From an uncultured bacterium (GTDB lineage: Bacteria > Cyanobacteriota > Vampirovibrionia > Gastranaerophilales > Gastranaerophilaceae): 55,758 nt of DNA. The position numbers were made by a program, and so were the translations under genes. Shown piece by piece: positions 16,350-26,373 of this stretch (position 1 is the first letter of the stretch; the number at the start of each line of letters is the position of its first letter). The notes beneath the pieces are model-generated. The model ran no database searches and was not told the origin of the DNA. It was given only the letters and a program-made list of their open reading frames with translations. The stretch is from NCBI GenBank assembly GCA_902779645.1, contig CACZCH010000010.1, forward strand, positions 1 to 55,758. Reading direction: 5' to 3'.

Positions 16350-16619
16350 CTATTCTATTAACACACCACCACGGTAAATGCGACCATTATGACCATAATA
16401 AGTATCAGGATCTTCCATTGATTGATACTGAGCCTCCGCATCAGAATTACAATCTATGTAAGCAAGACCATTTGGTCCTTGCTTCGGGTTTAGATCACCT
16501 ACATTTACAACAAGTTTTTCTACTTTAGTTTGAGCAACCTTTGGTTTAGCATTTGAAACTTGTACTTTACCTGCATTGCCTAGTCTTCCCAGACCGAATT
16601 TTGGATTGATTTGTACCAT
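16350..16619 (-). CDS. Small unknown protein (MVQINPKFGLG start)
   Basis: An 89-residue protein. The start at 16619 is set by AGGAG 8 bases upstream; the open frame extends further but without a site. The N-terminus MVQINPKFGLGRLGN is Gly/Asn rich and loosely resembles the F-x-G-containing starts of other orphans here. The C-terminal part (SMEDPDTYYGHNGRIYRGGV) is Tyr/Gly rich. No family recognised. A conserved 38-base non-coding block lies about 180 bases upstream. Confidence 0.6.
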   Translation of the reverse strand: MVQINPKFGLGRLGNAGKVQVSNAKPKVAQTKVEKLVVNVGDLNPKQGPNGLAYIDCNSDAEAQYQSMEDPDTYYGHNGRIYRGGVLIE

Positions 16620-16795
16620 AGAAATTACTCCTTTCTTTTTTACATTGTCTATAGTGTTTTCAGATTTTATATTTTTAGAGAACATATCATCCTTTATGAA
16701 ATTACTATCGGCATATTTTAAAAAAACTTTAATAACATTGTTACCATTCATGCAATATTAACCCTTCGTATCTATTATTGCGACAGGGTTTGAAC

Positions 16796-16833
16796 CAATT
16801 GTAAAGATTTTTTCAAAATCGTTACAATATTAA
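16796..16833 (-). promoter_or_regulatory. Conserved upstream block, copy 1
   Basis: CAATTGTAAAGATTTTT, 8 variable bases, GTTACAATATTAA. The same two boxes at the same spacing recur at 39188-39225. Both copies lie about 160-180 bases upstream of a minus-strand gene of unknown function. The 16620-17031 gap otherwise holds only AT-rich sequence and the 13-base repeats. Confidence 0.5.
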
Positions 16834-16927
16834 TTTTTGTTACAAAAAAAGAAAGTTTTTCTCTCCAAAGAAAGGAATTGCTTGTTTATTCTGCTAACCT
16901 AATAACTTAATAAACATTCACTTTTTA

Positions 16928-16975
16928 CCCCCCCCTATTATTTACCCCTATTATTTACCCCTGTTATTTACCCCT
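16928..16975. repeat. 13-bp tandem repeat array before gatA
   Basis: About four units of CCCCTATTATTTA (later ones CCCCTGTTATTTA) at a strict 13-base period, ending 9 bases before the TATAAT of gatA. The first unit is preceded by a run of eight C. Confidence 0.85.
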
Positions 16976-16983
16976 GTTTTTGT

Positions 16984-16989
16984 TATAAT
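16984..16989 (+). promoter_or_regulatory. -10 element of gatA
   Basis: TATAAT 42 bases before the gatA start, with TG one base before it (TGT-TATAAT, extended -10). The tandem array occupies the place of the -35 region. Confidence 0.6.
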
Positions 16990-17031
16990 TTTCTTAGGGG
17001 ATATACGAGGACTGCCCCTAAAGGAGAAATT

Positions 17032-18495
17032 ATGCAAGAATTATTGAAAAAGAGTGCAATAGAGCAATTTAAAAGTATTAAAAATAAATCAGTATCGGCT
17101 GTTGAATTAACAAAGGCTTCTTTAGACAGGATTAAAACCATTGATGAGAAACTGGGAGCTTTTAATTCTTTAACAGAAGAAACAGCATTAGATACGGCAA
17201 AAAAAGTTGATGAGAGAGTAGCAAAAGGTGAAGAATTACCGTTACTGGCAGGTGTACCTTTAGCATTAAAAGATAACATGAACCTAATCGGTTCAAAAAC
17301 TACTGCTTCAAGTAAGATATTAGAGAACTTTGTATCTCCGTATAATGCAACTGCAACACAGAAACTTTTGGACAATTTAATCCCGATTGTAGGTAAGGCT
17401 AACTTAGACGAATTTGCAATGGGTTCTTCTAACGAAAACTCCGCATTTAAAAAAGTTCATAACCCTTGGAATTTAAGCAAAGTTCCGGGAGGTTCATCAG
17501 GCGGTTCAGCGGCTTCTGTTGCATCTTGCGAAGCAGCTTTGGCTCTTGGTTCAGATACAGGCGGAAGCATTCGTTTACCTGCAAGCTTCTGCGGTATTGT
17601 AGGTATGAAACCTACTTACGGTATAGTTTCAAGATACGGTTTGATTGCATTCGCGTCATCTTTAGACCAAATCGGACCTTTTGCAAGAACAGTTGAGGAT
17701 GCTGCGGCATTATTAGAAGTTATATCAGGTTATGATTATCACGATTCAACTTCACTAAATCTTCCTGTTGAAAATTACAGAAAATCTTTGAATAACGATA
17801 TAAAAGGACTAAAAGTAGGTGTTGTAAAAGAACTTATCGGAGAAGGCTTAGCAGAGGATGTTTCAAAAGCTATTCAGAACGCTATTGATACATATAAAGC
17901 TTTGGGCGCAGAGGTTGTAGAAATCTCTCTTCCTAATATAAAGCATTCAATCGGTATTTACTATATTTTGGCAACCGCTGAATGCAGTTCTAACCTTGCA
18001 AGATTCGATGGTGTAAGATACGGACACAGAACCGATGACGCTAAAAACTTGTTAGAATTGTACTGTAAATCACGAGCAGAAGGATTCGGACCTGAAGTAA
18101 AACGTAGAATAATGCTTGGGACTTATGCTTTGAGTTCAGGATACTATGATGCTTATTATAAAAAGGCTCTTCAAATGAGAAGAGTTGTTCATGAAGACTT
18201 CTTGAAAGCATTCAAAGAAGTTGATGTATTAATAGCTCCAACTTGTCCGAATACGGCATTTGACTTGGGTTCAAAGACTGAAGATCCGCTTGCAATGTAT
18301 TTAACGGATATAGCAACTATCGGAGCTAACTTATCAGGCATTCCTGCGATATCGGTTCCTGCAGGTTTTGACAAAGATGGCATGCCTATCGGTTTGCAAA
18401 TTATGGCTCCTCAGCTTGCAGAAGCTAAATTGTTTAATTTTGCATACAAATTTGAACAAGCACATGATTATTATAAAAAGCTTGCAAACATATAG
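17032..18495 (+). CDS. gatA: Asp-tRNA(Asn)/Glu-tRNA(Gln) amidotransferase subunit A
   Basis: A 487-residue amidase that releases ammonia from glutamine for conversion of misacylated Glu-tRNA(Gln) or Asp-tRNA(Asn). The Ser-cisSer-Lys triad is visible: Lys in ALKDNM, Ser in PGGSSGGSAASVA, Ser in GSDTGGSIRLPASFCG. The C-terminus IGLQIMAPQLAEAKLFNFAY is typical. Full length. gatB and gatC are not in the window, so the complex is assembled from separate loci. AAAGGAGAAATT gives a strong ribosome site. Confidence 0.97.
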   Translation: MQELLKKSAIEQFKSIKNKSVSAVELTKASLDRIKTIDEKLGAFNSLTEETALDTAKKVDERVAKGEELPLLAGVPLALKDNMNLIGSKTTASSKILENFVSPYNATATQKLLDNLIPIVGKANLDEFAMGSSNENSAFKKVHNPWNLSKVPGGSSGGSAASVASCEAALALGSDTGGSIRLPASFCGIVGMKPTYGIVSRYGLIAFASSLDQIGPFARTVEDAAALLEVISGYDYHDSTSLNLPVENYRKSLNNDIKGLKVGVVKELIGEGLAEDVSKAIQNAIDTYKALGAEVVEISLPNIKHSIGIYYILATAECSSNLARFDGVRYGHRTDDAKNLLELYCKSRAEGFGPEVKRRIMLGTYALSSGYYDAYYKKALQMRRVVHEDFLKAFKEVDVLIAPTCPNTAFDLGSKTEDPLAMYLTDIATIGANLSGIPAISVPAGFDKDGMPIGLQIMAPQLAEAKLFNFAYKFEQAHDYYKKLANI

Positions 18496-18514
18496 TTTAT
18501 TAAAAATTATAAAT

Positions 18515-18544
18515 AACGGAGCTTAAATTAGCTCCGTTTTTATA
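18515..18544 (+). terminator. gatA terminator
   Basis: ACGGAGC and GCTCCGT arms followed by a T run, 20 bases after the gatA stop codon. Confidence 0.85.
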
Positions 18545-18578
18545 TGACAAAAATTATTTTTACAGGTTTTAAATTAAT

Positions 18579-19061
18579 ATGATTTATTCAATAAAACAGC
18601 ATAAAGAAATACCAATTAATATAGTAAAAGAAAAATATACAACCTTTACCAGATATGTTGTAAATGACTGTTCTAAAAACATTGGATATGTTGATTTAAA
18701 AGATACAGAAGATGGTGTAAAAGTTCTGTATATAAAAAATCAGCAACCAAAATTGTATAAACATTTTGGAATGGTAGCAGACCAAATTGAATTAGAACAC
18801 TGTTTAAATAGAGATATTGAAAATCCATATATTCAATCTAAAGCAGCATCCGGCACTCTTATGCAGCATTTTAAGAGAGGGAAACGCTATTTAGATGCCG
18901 AAGTTAATTCATACTTATCGAATATTTTGAAAGATTTAAAAAAAGGCGAACGCGTTTTCACAGGTTTTTTAGGAACACAGAAAATGTTCATGCCTATAAC
19001 TATGATTAATGAGATTAAAGAAAAAATAAAAATTCATCCACTATTAAAGGGAATAAAATAA
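18579..19061 (+). CDS. Unknown protein, 160 residues
   Basis: A soluble 160-residue protein starting MIYSIKQHKEIPINIVKEKY. I do not recognise a family. It contains a beta-rich N-terminal half (TRYVVNDCSKNIGYVDLKDT), a conserved-looking HFKRGKRYLD segment, and a C-terminal helix. A faint resemblance to an acetyltransferase layout is too weak to name. No ribosome site is evident. It converges on groEL with a shared terminator. Confidence 0.65.
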   Translation: MIYSIKQHKEIPINIVKEKYTTFTRYVVNDCSKNIGYVDLKDTEDGVKVLYIKNQQPKLYKHFGMVADQIELEHCLNRDIENPYIQSKAASGTLMQHFKRGKRYLDAEVNSYLSNILKDLKKGERVFTGFLGTQKMFMPITMINEIKEKIKIHPLLKGIK

Positions 19062-19092
19062 AAAAGATGGAGTTTTAAGCTCCATCTTTTTT
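19061..19092. terminator. Bidirectional terminator
   Basis: A-run, GATGGAG, loop, CTCCATC, T-run between two convergent genes; works in both directions, including for the groES-groEL operon. Confidence 0.9.
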
Positions 19093-19112
19093 AATATTTG
19101 AGAAGGTATAAA

Positions 19113-20765
<1,653 letters not shown>

Positions 20766-20781
20766 TTATATTCCTTTCAAA

Positions 20782-21069
20782 TTATTCAACAATTGCTAAT
20801 GCATCTTTAATTGACAGAATCTTGTATTCAACTCCGTCCATCTTAACTTCTGTACCTGCATATTTTGCATAAAGAACAATATCACCTACTTTAACACACA
20901 TAGGTTCTTTTTCGCCTTTATCGTTTGTTTTGCCTTCACCAACCGCAACTACTTCACCTTTTTGTGGTTTTTCTTTTGCGCTGTCAGGAATAAAAATACC
21001 ACCCACTGTTTGCTCGGTATCTTCAATAACTTTAATAACGATTCTGTCTTGTAGTGGTTTTAATGCCAT
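20782..21069 (-). CDS. groES: Co-chaperonin GroES (Hsp10)
   Basis: A 95-residue lid subunit for GroEL. It begins [20 protein letters not shown], carries the mobile loop ([20 protein letters not shown]) and ends [14 protein letters not shown]. First gene of the chaperonin operon, with AAAGGAGGATTATATT before the ATG. The upstream region has no CIRCE box; a different palindrome is present at 21135-21153. Confidence 0.98.
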   Translation of the reverse strand: MALKPLQDRIVIKVIEDTEQTVGGIFIPDSAKEKPQKGEVVAVGEGKTNDKGEKEPMCVKVGDIVLYAKYAGTEVKMDGVEYKILSIKDALAIVE

Positions 21070-21134
21070 AATATAATCCTCCTTTAAATAATAATATTCT
21101 CTTCTACAATTATATTTATACTATAAATATTTAA

Positions 21135-21153
21135 CTTAACTTTAAAAGTTAAG
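21135..21153. promoter_or_regulatory. Palindrome upstream of groES
   Basis: CTTAACTT-TAA-AAGTTAAG, an 8-3-8 perfect inverted repeat about 66 bases upstream of groES. It is a possible operator; no CIRCE (TTAGCACTC-N9-GAGTGCTAA) is present. Confidence 0.4.
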
Positions 21154-21177
21154 GAAAAATTAATATTTTAAAAAAGT

Positions 21178-21210
21178 AAATAAGTGAGCAAGTGATTAAG
21201 TGAATAAGAG
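21178..21210 (+). repeat. AAGTGA-type short tandem repeat, copy 1
   Basis: Degenerate tandem of AAGTGA(g/t)(c/t)AAGTGA in the intergenic region between groES and rubrerythrin; a longer version occurs at 32898-32936. Confidence 0.55.
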
Positions 21211-21260
21211 GATTTAAAAATTATCATTTAATTAAACAATTTTATAAAAAGGAGATATTT

Positions 21261-21830
21261 ATGAAATTTGAAAAATCCGAAACTTTACAATGCTTGATTA
21301 ATGCCTTCGCAGGAGAGTCACAAGCAAGAAATAAATACACATTTTACGCTAAAATAGCAAAAAAAGAAGATTATCAGCTTATATCAGAGGTGTTCCTAGA
21401 AACAGCAGAAAACGAAAAAGAACACGCAAAACTGTTCTATAAAGAGATTCCAAACGGATTCTACACACCTAATGCTATTTATCCGTTTTTTACAGGAAAC
21501 ACTTATGATAACTTGATTTCAGCATGCAAAGCAGAACGAGACGAATGGGAAAATATATATAAGCACGGTTCTCAAACAGCTAAAGCAGAAGGTTTTGATG
21601 ACATATCAAGATTATTCCATAATATTGGAGAGATTGAAAAAAGGCACTCTCACAGATTTTCTATACTGGCAGAGGAACTCAATAATGAAACCTTATACAA
21701 AAAAGAAGAAATAACCCAATGGATTTGTACTGAATGCGGACATACACACATCGGAAAAGAAGCTCCCTGCAGATGCCCTGTCTGCGACCACGAACAAAAA
21801 TACTTTAAACTGTTTACAGAAAGATTTTAA
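21261..21830 (+). CDS. rbr: Rubrerythrin
   Basis: A 189-residue non-heme iron peroxidase of anaerobes that reduces hydrogen peroxide. The N-terminal ferritin-like di-iron domain has Glu-rich helices (AFAGESQARNKY, ETAENEKEHAK, IGEIEKRHSHRF), and the C-terminal rubredoxin-like domain has two Cys pairs (CTECGH and CPVCDHEQKYF). AAAAGGAGATATTT precedes the ATG and a terminator follows. Indicates oxidative stress defence in an anaerobic lifestyle. Confidence 0.95.
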   Translation: MKFEKSETLQCLINAFAGESQARNKYTFYAKIAKKEDYQLISEVFLETAENEKEHAKLFYKEIPNGFYTPNAIYPFFTGNTYDNLISACKAERDEWENIYKHGSQTAKAEGFDDISRLFHNIGEIEKRHSHRFSILAEELNNETLYKKEEITQWICTECGHTHIGKEAPCRCPVCDHEQKYFKLFTERF

Positions 21831-21834
21831 TATA

Positions 21835-21864
21835 AAAAACACCTTCGTTTTTGAAGGTGTTTTT
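21835..21864. terminator. Rubrerythrin terminator
   Basis: AAAAACACCTTC and GAAGGTGTTTTT arms with a short loop; T run on the plus strand and, through the A run, on the minus strand too. Confidence 0.85.
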
Positions 21865-21888
21865 ATTAAAGCCATTATATTTAAAATA

Positions 21889-22245
21889 TTAGCCCAAAGC
21901 TAACAATGATTTTACAGAACGTGCATTTTCTTTCACTGTTTCATCTGAATGCATATTTATCGTATCATCTAAAATTCTGATAACTTCTGATTTGTCTTTC
22001 AGAGACAAAATTTCATTTATTGTGCTCATTGCAACAGCAGGAGAAAGGTCATTGATACCTTTACCTTGATTGATGATAACAATCTTTAATGAGTCATGTA
22101 AATTTTTTCTGACTAATGCACGGGAAGTGTATTCTCTCACTTCATTATCGGGAGAATTAGTTCCTAATTCTTCTAAAACATCAATTGAAGAATGATCTTC
22201 ATGAGCTGCTAAAGCATCAATAATTTCTGCTACGTTTTTATTCAT
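21889..22245 (-). CDS. Small HEAT/ARM-like helical repeat protein
   Basis: A 118-residue, almost entirely helical protein. The spacing of VLEELGTNSPDNEVREYTSRALV and later segments resembles HEAT/armadillo-type repeats, which act as protein-binding scaffolds. Its ATG shares a base with the stop of the upstream gene (TAATG on the minus strand), so the two proteins are translationally coupled and probably interact. No enzymatic motif. Confidence 0.6.
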   Translation of the reverse strand: MNKNVAEIIDALAAHEDHSSIDVLEELGTNSPDNEVREYTSRALVRKNLHDSLKIVIINQGKGINDLSPAVAMSTINEILSLKDKSEVIRILDDTINMHSDETVKENARSVKSLLALG

Positions 22246-22823
22246 TATGCAGCCTCCTTTATTGAATTAGCAATTAATTCATTTTCTTTTATCCATAAAT
22301 CTCTGTATTCGGCAACGGATAAACCGCTTGGTATTTTATGTTCATGGATTTTGCCGATTAAATCATTCCATTTTACTAATAAATCTTTACCAATACCAGT
22401 TATGTCATTCTTAACAGAATTTATTGAATCTGAGATTCCTTTTCCTATGTCATAGTTTAAAATACTGTTAATCTTTTCACCTGTTGTATGTATATTTTCT
22501 GTTAAATGCTTAATACTATCATGATTTATTGTGTTATTCCATGCTGTACTAACATCTTCCTTTATTCTATTTACAAATTTAGTTATCGGTTCTGTGATGC
22601 TATTTCTAAGCTTAGTAAAACTTCCTATTACAGAAGCAGAAATCATTTTTAATTTGCTTTCTTTCCCTTTAAAACCTTCCAACACATCTGCACAAATCAA
22701 AGGATCTATTGTATGACCCTCAAAATTAATGCTGTAAAACGGATTTGTTGTTGATTTGCGAGTTGTCTTAAATGGATTAGCAACTTTTTGACCTAAATTA
22801 AGTTCAATTTTGCGAATTTCCAT
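22245..22823 (-). CDS. Unknown helical protein with SINFEG motif
   Basis: A 192-residue protein of no known family. The N-terminal 40 residues are extended and end in NPFYSINFEGHTI, matching the short motif seen at the start of other orphans in this window. The rest is amphipathic helix (about 60-160, FTKLRNSITEPITKFVNRIK and similar), suggesting coiled coil. AAAGGATATAAT precedes the ATG. Coupled to the downstream HEAT-like gene. Confidence 0.65.
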   Translation of the reverse strand: MEIRKIELNLGQKVANPFKTTRKSTTNPFYSINFEGHTIDPLICADVLEGFKGKESKLKMISASVIGSFTKLRNSITEPITKFVNRIKEDVSTAWNNTINHDSIKHLTENIHTTGEKINSILNYDIGKGISDSINSVKNDITGIGKDLLVKWNDLIGKIHEHKIPSGLSVAEYRDLWIKENELIANSIKEAA

Positions 22824-22984
22824 ATTATATCCTTTCTATTACTAGTGATTAATTCACCATACTACAATACCAATATTTTGTGTAAAAAAAATCATTAGAA
22901 TAGATGATATATTTTTAATTTTGTCTATAACTAAAGTTTGATTTTTGCTTGTTTTTATCTTTTATTCAAAATAAAATATTATTT

Positions 22985-24019
22985 ATGAAGAAATTATCGG
23001 ATTGTAAAGAAGAAATTCATTCCTGCTCTAAATGCGGGCTTTGCCAGTCTGTATGCCCGATTTATGAAATAACAGGAAACGACTGCACTGTATCGCGCGG
23101 ACATTTTATTATGCTCAAAGGCTTAATAAAGGGCGACCTTAAAATATCTAAAACAATCAACAAATATCTTGACCTCTGTCTCAAATGCGGAGCTTGTTCA
23201 AAATTCTGTCCAAGCGGAATTGACGTAGTAGATATTATTTCTCTTGCAAAAGCAGAATACTTTAAATCTCATAAAACAGAAAAACTTAAATCTTTTATAT
23301 TAAATATAATTTTGAAGGGTTTGAATACTTTCAATACTCTAAAACCCAAAAGTGAACAAGAAACTTCTGAAAAAAAAGTTATTTATTTTGGAGGTTGCGG
23401 AGGTATAAATAATAATGCCGTAAAAATTCTAAATTCAATGAATATTGAAGTAATAACTCCAAATTTCAAATGCTGCGGTTTTCCGTTTTTTATCCGCGGA
23501 GATATGAATTCTTTTAAAGAATATATGAATAATTTTTATAAAGTATTAGAAAGTTATCCCGATTATGATATTGTTTCCAATTGTGCAACTTGCGAAAAAA
23601 CCTTAAAATCATACAAAAAATGGGGCGGGAAAGAAGTAAAAGTAAAAAATATTTTCGCGTACATAAGAGAAAATAATCTTAAACTCGAACTTAAAAAGAG
23701 AGAAAAAATAACTTTTCATAAGCCATGCAATTTAGATAACTTTGAAGATGTAAAATGGGTTATTGAAAACACAGAAAATCTCGATTACATTGAGATGAAA
23801 GAATATGATAAATGCTGTGGAGTCTCAGGTTTCACAAATTTTAAAGAACACAAAATAATGTCAAAACTCTTTAATAATAAGCATAAAAATATAATAGAAA
23901 CCGGAGCGAAAATAGTTCTTACTTCTTGTCTTGCCTGCAAACTAACACTCTCCATGTTTTCTTTGGGCAAATACAAAGTTCAGGATTTTATGGACTTCTT
24001 AGGGAAGAACATTAAATAA
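22985..24019 (+). CDS. GlcF/LutA-like iron-sulfur oxidoreductase subunit
   Basis: A 344-residue electron-transfer protein. Two 4Fe-4S motifs lie near the N-terminus (CSKCGLCQSVCP and CLKCGACSKFCP), followed by two Cys-rich CCG-type domains (KCCGFPFF ... SNCATCEKTL and KCCGVSGF ... TSCLACKLTL). This layout is that of glycolate oxidase iron-sulfur subunit and related lactate or heterodisulfide-reductase-like proteins. A flavoprotein partner is not adjacent. I chose ATG at 22985; a TTG 36 bases earlier would add an atypical leader. No ribosome site; TAAAAT ends 7 bases upstream. Its last 8 bases overlap a convergent gene. Confidence 0.9.
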   Translation: MKKLSDCKEEIHSCSKCGLCQSVCPIYEITGNDCTVSRGHFIMLKGLIKGDLKISKTINKYLDLCLKCGACSKFCPSGIDVVDIISLAKAEYFKSHKTEKLKSFILNIILKGLNTFNTLKPKSEQETSEKKVIYFGGCGGINNNAVKILNSMNIEVITPNFKCCGFPFFIRGDMNSFKEYMNNFYKVLESYPDYDIVSNCATCEKTLKSYKKWGGKEVKVKNIFAYIRENNLKLELKKREKITFHKPCNLDNFEDVKWVIENTENLDYIEMKEYDKCCGVSGFTNFKEHKIMSKLFNNKHKNIIETGAKIVLTSCLACKLTLSMFSLGKYKVQDFMDFLGKNIK

Positions 24020-24935
24020 ATTTTTTACCCTGCCAGGAATCTCTGCGCAAAAATTCTCTATCAATTCTGTTCATAGTATCCAGTTTTCTTCCTATCCATC
24101 TTGGAGCAACCAGTTCTGTCCGCAGTCCATTTCCTGCAAGACGATGAATTGTAGTTTTGGGAGGTAAATATTCTAAAAAGTCGCAAACTGTTGAAACGTA
24201 TTCATCTTCTGTCATGAAATTAATTTCACCGTTTTTATACATATCAGCCAATTTTGTTCCTTCTAATGCGCACAACATGTGAATTTTAACGCCATCAGGT
24301 TCAAGCTTGGCAATTGTTTTAGCCGTTTCCATCATCTCATCATAAGTTTCAAATAAATTCAAAATAACATGCAGACATATATTTATACCTTTACCCCTTG
24401 TTTTTTCATAAGCATTAAGAAAACATTTATAATCATGACCTCGGTTAATTTTTTTAAGCGTTTTGTCGTGAACAGACTGTAAACCGTATTCAATCCATGT
24501 GTAATATTTAGGGGCAAAAGAAGAAATTAAGTCCAGTTTTTCTTCATCTATGCAATCCGGTCTTGTGCCTATTGAAATACCGACTATATCATTTCTGCAA
24601 AGAGATGCTTTATATATTTTTTCAAGCTCTTGAACAGGTTTATATGTGTTTGAAAAAGCTTGAAAATATGACATAAACTTTTGTGCTTTGAATCTATTTT
24701 TAAGAGTCTCTGCACCAATATTCACTTGTTCTTGTATGCTTAGTTTATTAGAATGTGCTTGTGAAAAGCTTCCGCCATCATCACAGAAAATACAGCCTTC
24801 TTTTGAAATTGTTCCGTCTCTGTTCGGGCAGGAAAAACCGGCATCAAGTGTAATTTTATATACCTTTGCACCAAATTTATTTTTGAGATACTCGCTAAAT
24901 TGATTATATCGTTTGTCAGTTCCGTTAAATTCCAT
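24012..24935 (-). CDS. TIGR01212-family radical SAM protein (YhcC-like)
   Basis: A 307-residue radical SAM protein. The cluster motif is the long-spaced CPNRDGTISKEGCIFC near residue 32, typical of the TIGR01212/YhcC group, followed by GIGTRPDCI-like SAM-binding elements (SIGTRPDCIDEEKL) and YGLQSVHDKTLKKINRGHDY. The biological reaction is not established for the family. It follows glmU by 6 bases on the same strand, so is probably cotranscribed. Confidence 0.9.
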   Translation of the reverse strand: MEFNGTDKRYNQFSEYLKNKFGAKVYKITLDAGFSCPNRDGTISKEGCIFCDDGGSFSQAHSNKLSIQEQVNIGAETLKNRFKAQKFMSYFQAFSNTYKPVQELEKIYKASLCRNDIVGISIGTRPDCIDEEKLDLISSFAPKYYTWIEYGLQSVHDKTLKKINRGHDYKCFLNAYEKTRGKGINICLHVILNLFETYDEMMETAKTIAKLEPDGVKIHMLCALEGTKLADMYKNGEINFMTEDEYVSTVCDFLEYLPPKTTIHRLAGNGLRTELVAPRWIGRKLDTMNRIDREFLRRDSWQGKKFI

Positions 24936-24941
24936 TAGATA

Positions 24942-26225
24942 TTATTTACCTAACTGTTTCTTTACCCAGCCTTCTATCACTCTTAACGGTGCTCGTGTAA
25001 TAGCCAGCGCCCACTCAGAAATGTCTTTTGTTATTACTGATAAAGCCCCAACATTAGCGCCTTCGTCTACTTTTACGGGCGCAACAAGAACTGAATTAGA
25101 ACCGATTTTTACGTTGTCTCCTATAATTGTCTTACTTTTTTCTTTCGTAAGAGGATTATAATTAGCAGTTATTGTACCTGCACCTATATTTACATTAGAA
25201 CCTATTTCCGCATCACCAATATATGTTAGGTGGCACGCATTTGTATGTGATTTAATATGTGCTTTTTTTACTTCAACAAAGTTGCCGATTTTTACATTAT
25301 CATCTAATATAACTCCGCCTCTTAAGTGTGCAAACGGCCCTATTTTACAATTTTTACCGATTTTATTTACCCCTTCCATATAAGTTGAAGGATAAATAAT
25401 AGTATCAGGTTCAATCTCGGTTTCAGGGCTAATCCAAGTAGTTGAAGGGTCAACTATTGTTACTCCGTTTGTGAGATGTTTATTAATCACTCTTTTGTTC
25501 AAAAATTTCGTTGCTTCAGCAAGGTTAGCTTTTGAGTTAATACCATAAATCTCGGTATTATCTTTAAGTATATATGCATTTACCCCTAAACCTTGTTCAT
25601 TTCCCCATTTGATAATATCAGTCAAATAGTATTCACCTTGAGCGTTGTTTGTTTTGAGCTGAGAGAAAGCAGGTTTAACTTTCTTCCAATCTAAACAATA
25701 AATGCCGGCATTAATTTCTTTTACTCCCTTTTGTTCTGGAGTTGCGTCTTTTTCCTCGACTATCCCCTCAACGTGCCCGTTTTCGTCTCTAATAATTCTT
25801 CCGTAGTTAGTCGGATTTTCAAAAATTGCGCTCATGACAGTAAGGTCAGATTTATTAGCTTTGTGATATTCAACAAATTCTTTTAGTGTTTCTGATGTAA
25901 TAAGCGGAGTATCACCGCATAAAATAACGACTTCACCATCAAAATCATTCAAATACGGAAGCACCATGCTTACAGCATGTCCCGTTCCTAATTGCGGAGA
26001 TTGAAGAACGGTTCTTGCGTTTTCATAATTATCTTTTATATACTCTTCGACACGTTCAGCTTGATGACCCACTATAACAAAGTTCTCATCAGCCAAACCT
26101 GTTCCGTTAACGGCTTCTATAACGTATCCTACTAGTGTTTTTTCAAAAATTGTATGCAGGACTTTAGGTGTTTCAGATTTCATTCTTGTGCCTTTTCCTG
26201 CTGCTAAAATAACTGATTTTAACAT
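24942..26225 (-). CDS. glmU: Bifunctional GlmU: GlcN-1-P acetyltransferase / UDP-GlcNAc pyrophosphorylase
   Basis: A 427-residue enzyme making UDP-N-acetylglucosamine for peptidoglycan and lipid A. The N-terminal pyrophosphorylase domain has LAAGKGTRMKSETPKVLH and LCGDTPLI; the C-terminal left-handed beta-helix acetyltransferase has hexapeptide repeats (GKNCKIGPFAHLRGG, DNVKIGNFVEVKKAHI, GAGTITANYNP). Slightly shorter than E. coli GlmU (456) but complete. GAGAGGAATAAATT precedes the ATG. Fits with lpxK, which starts divergently nearby. Confidence 0.97.
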   Translation of the reverse strand: MLKSVILAAGKGTRMKSETPKVLHTIFEKTLVGYVIEAVNGTGLADENFVIVGHQAERVEEYIKDNYENARTVLQSPQLGTGHAVSMVLPYLNDFDGEVVILCGDTPLITSETLKEFVEYHKANKSDLTVMSAIFENPTNYGRIIRDENGHVEGIVEEKDATPEQKGVKEINAGIYCLDWKKVKPAFSQLKTNNAQGEYYLTDIIKWGNEQGLGVNAYILKDNTEIYGINSKANLAEATKFLNKRVINKHLTNGVTIVDPSTTWISPETEIEPDTIIYPSTYMEGVNKIGKNCKIGPFAHLRGGVILDDNVKIGNFVEVKKAHIKSHTNACHLTYIGDAEIGSNVNIGAGTITANYNPLTKEKSKTIIGDNVKIGSNSVLVAPVKVDEGANVGALSVITKDISEWALAITRAPLRVIEGWVKKQLGK

Positions 26226-26373
26226 AATTTATTCCTCTCTAATAAATAAATTATATCACACATCAGAATGTATATCTTGATGAATAAAATAATAATTTAT
26301 GACTTTATACACCTAAATACATAATATGATGGATATTTGATTTAAAATTAATATTTTGATACACTTTTTAATT

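Noticed and set aside
16928..16975. Possible CRISPR array
   Set aside because: Units are 13 bases in direct tandem without spacers, and no cas genes occur in the window.
21070..21260. CIRCE operator before groES
   Set aside because: The TTAGCACTC-N9-GAGTGCTAA pattern is not present on either strand.
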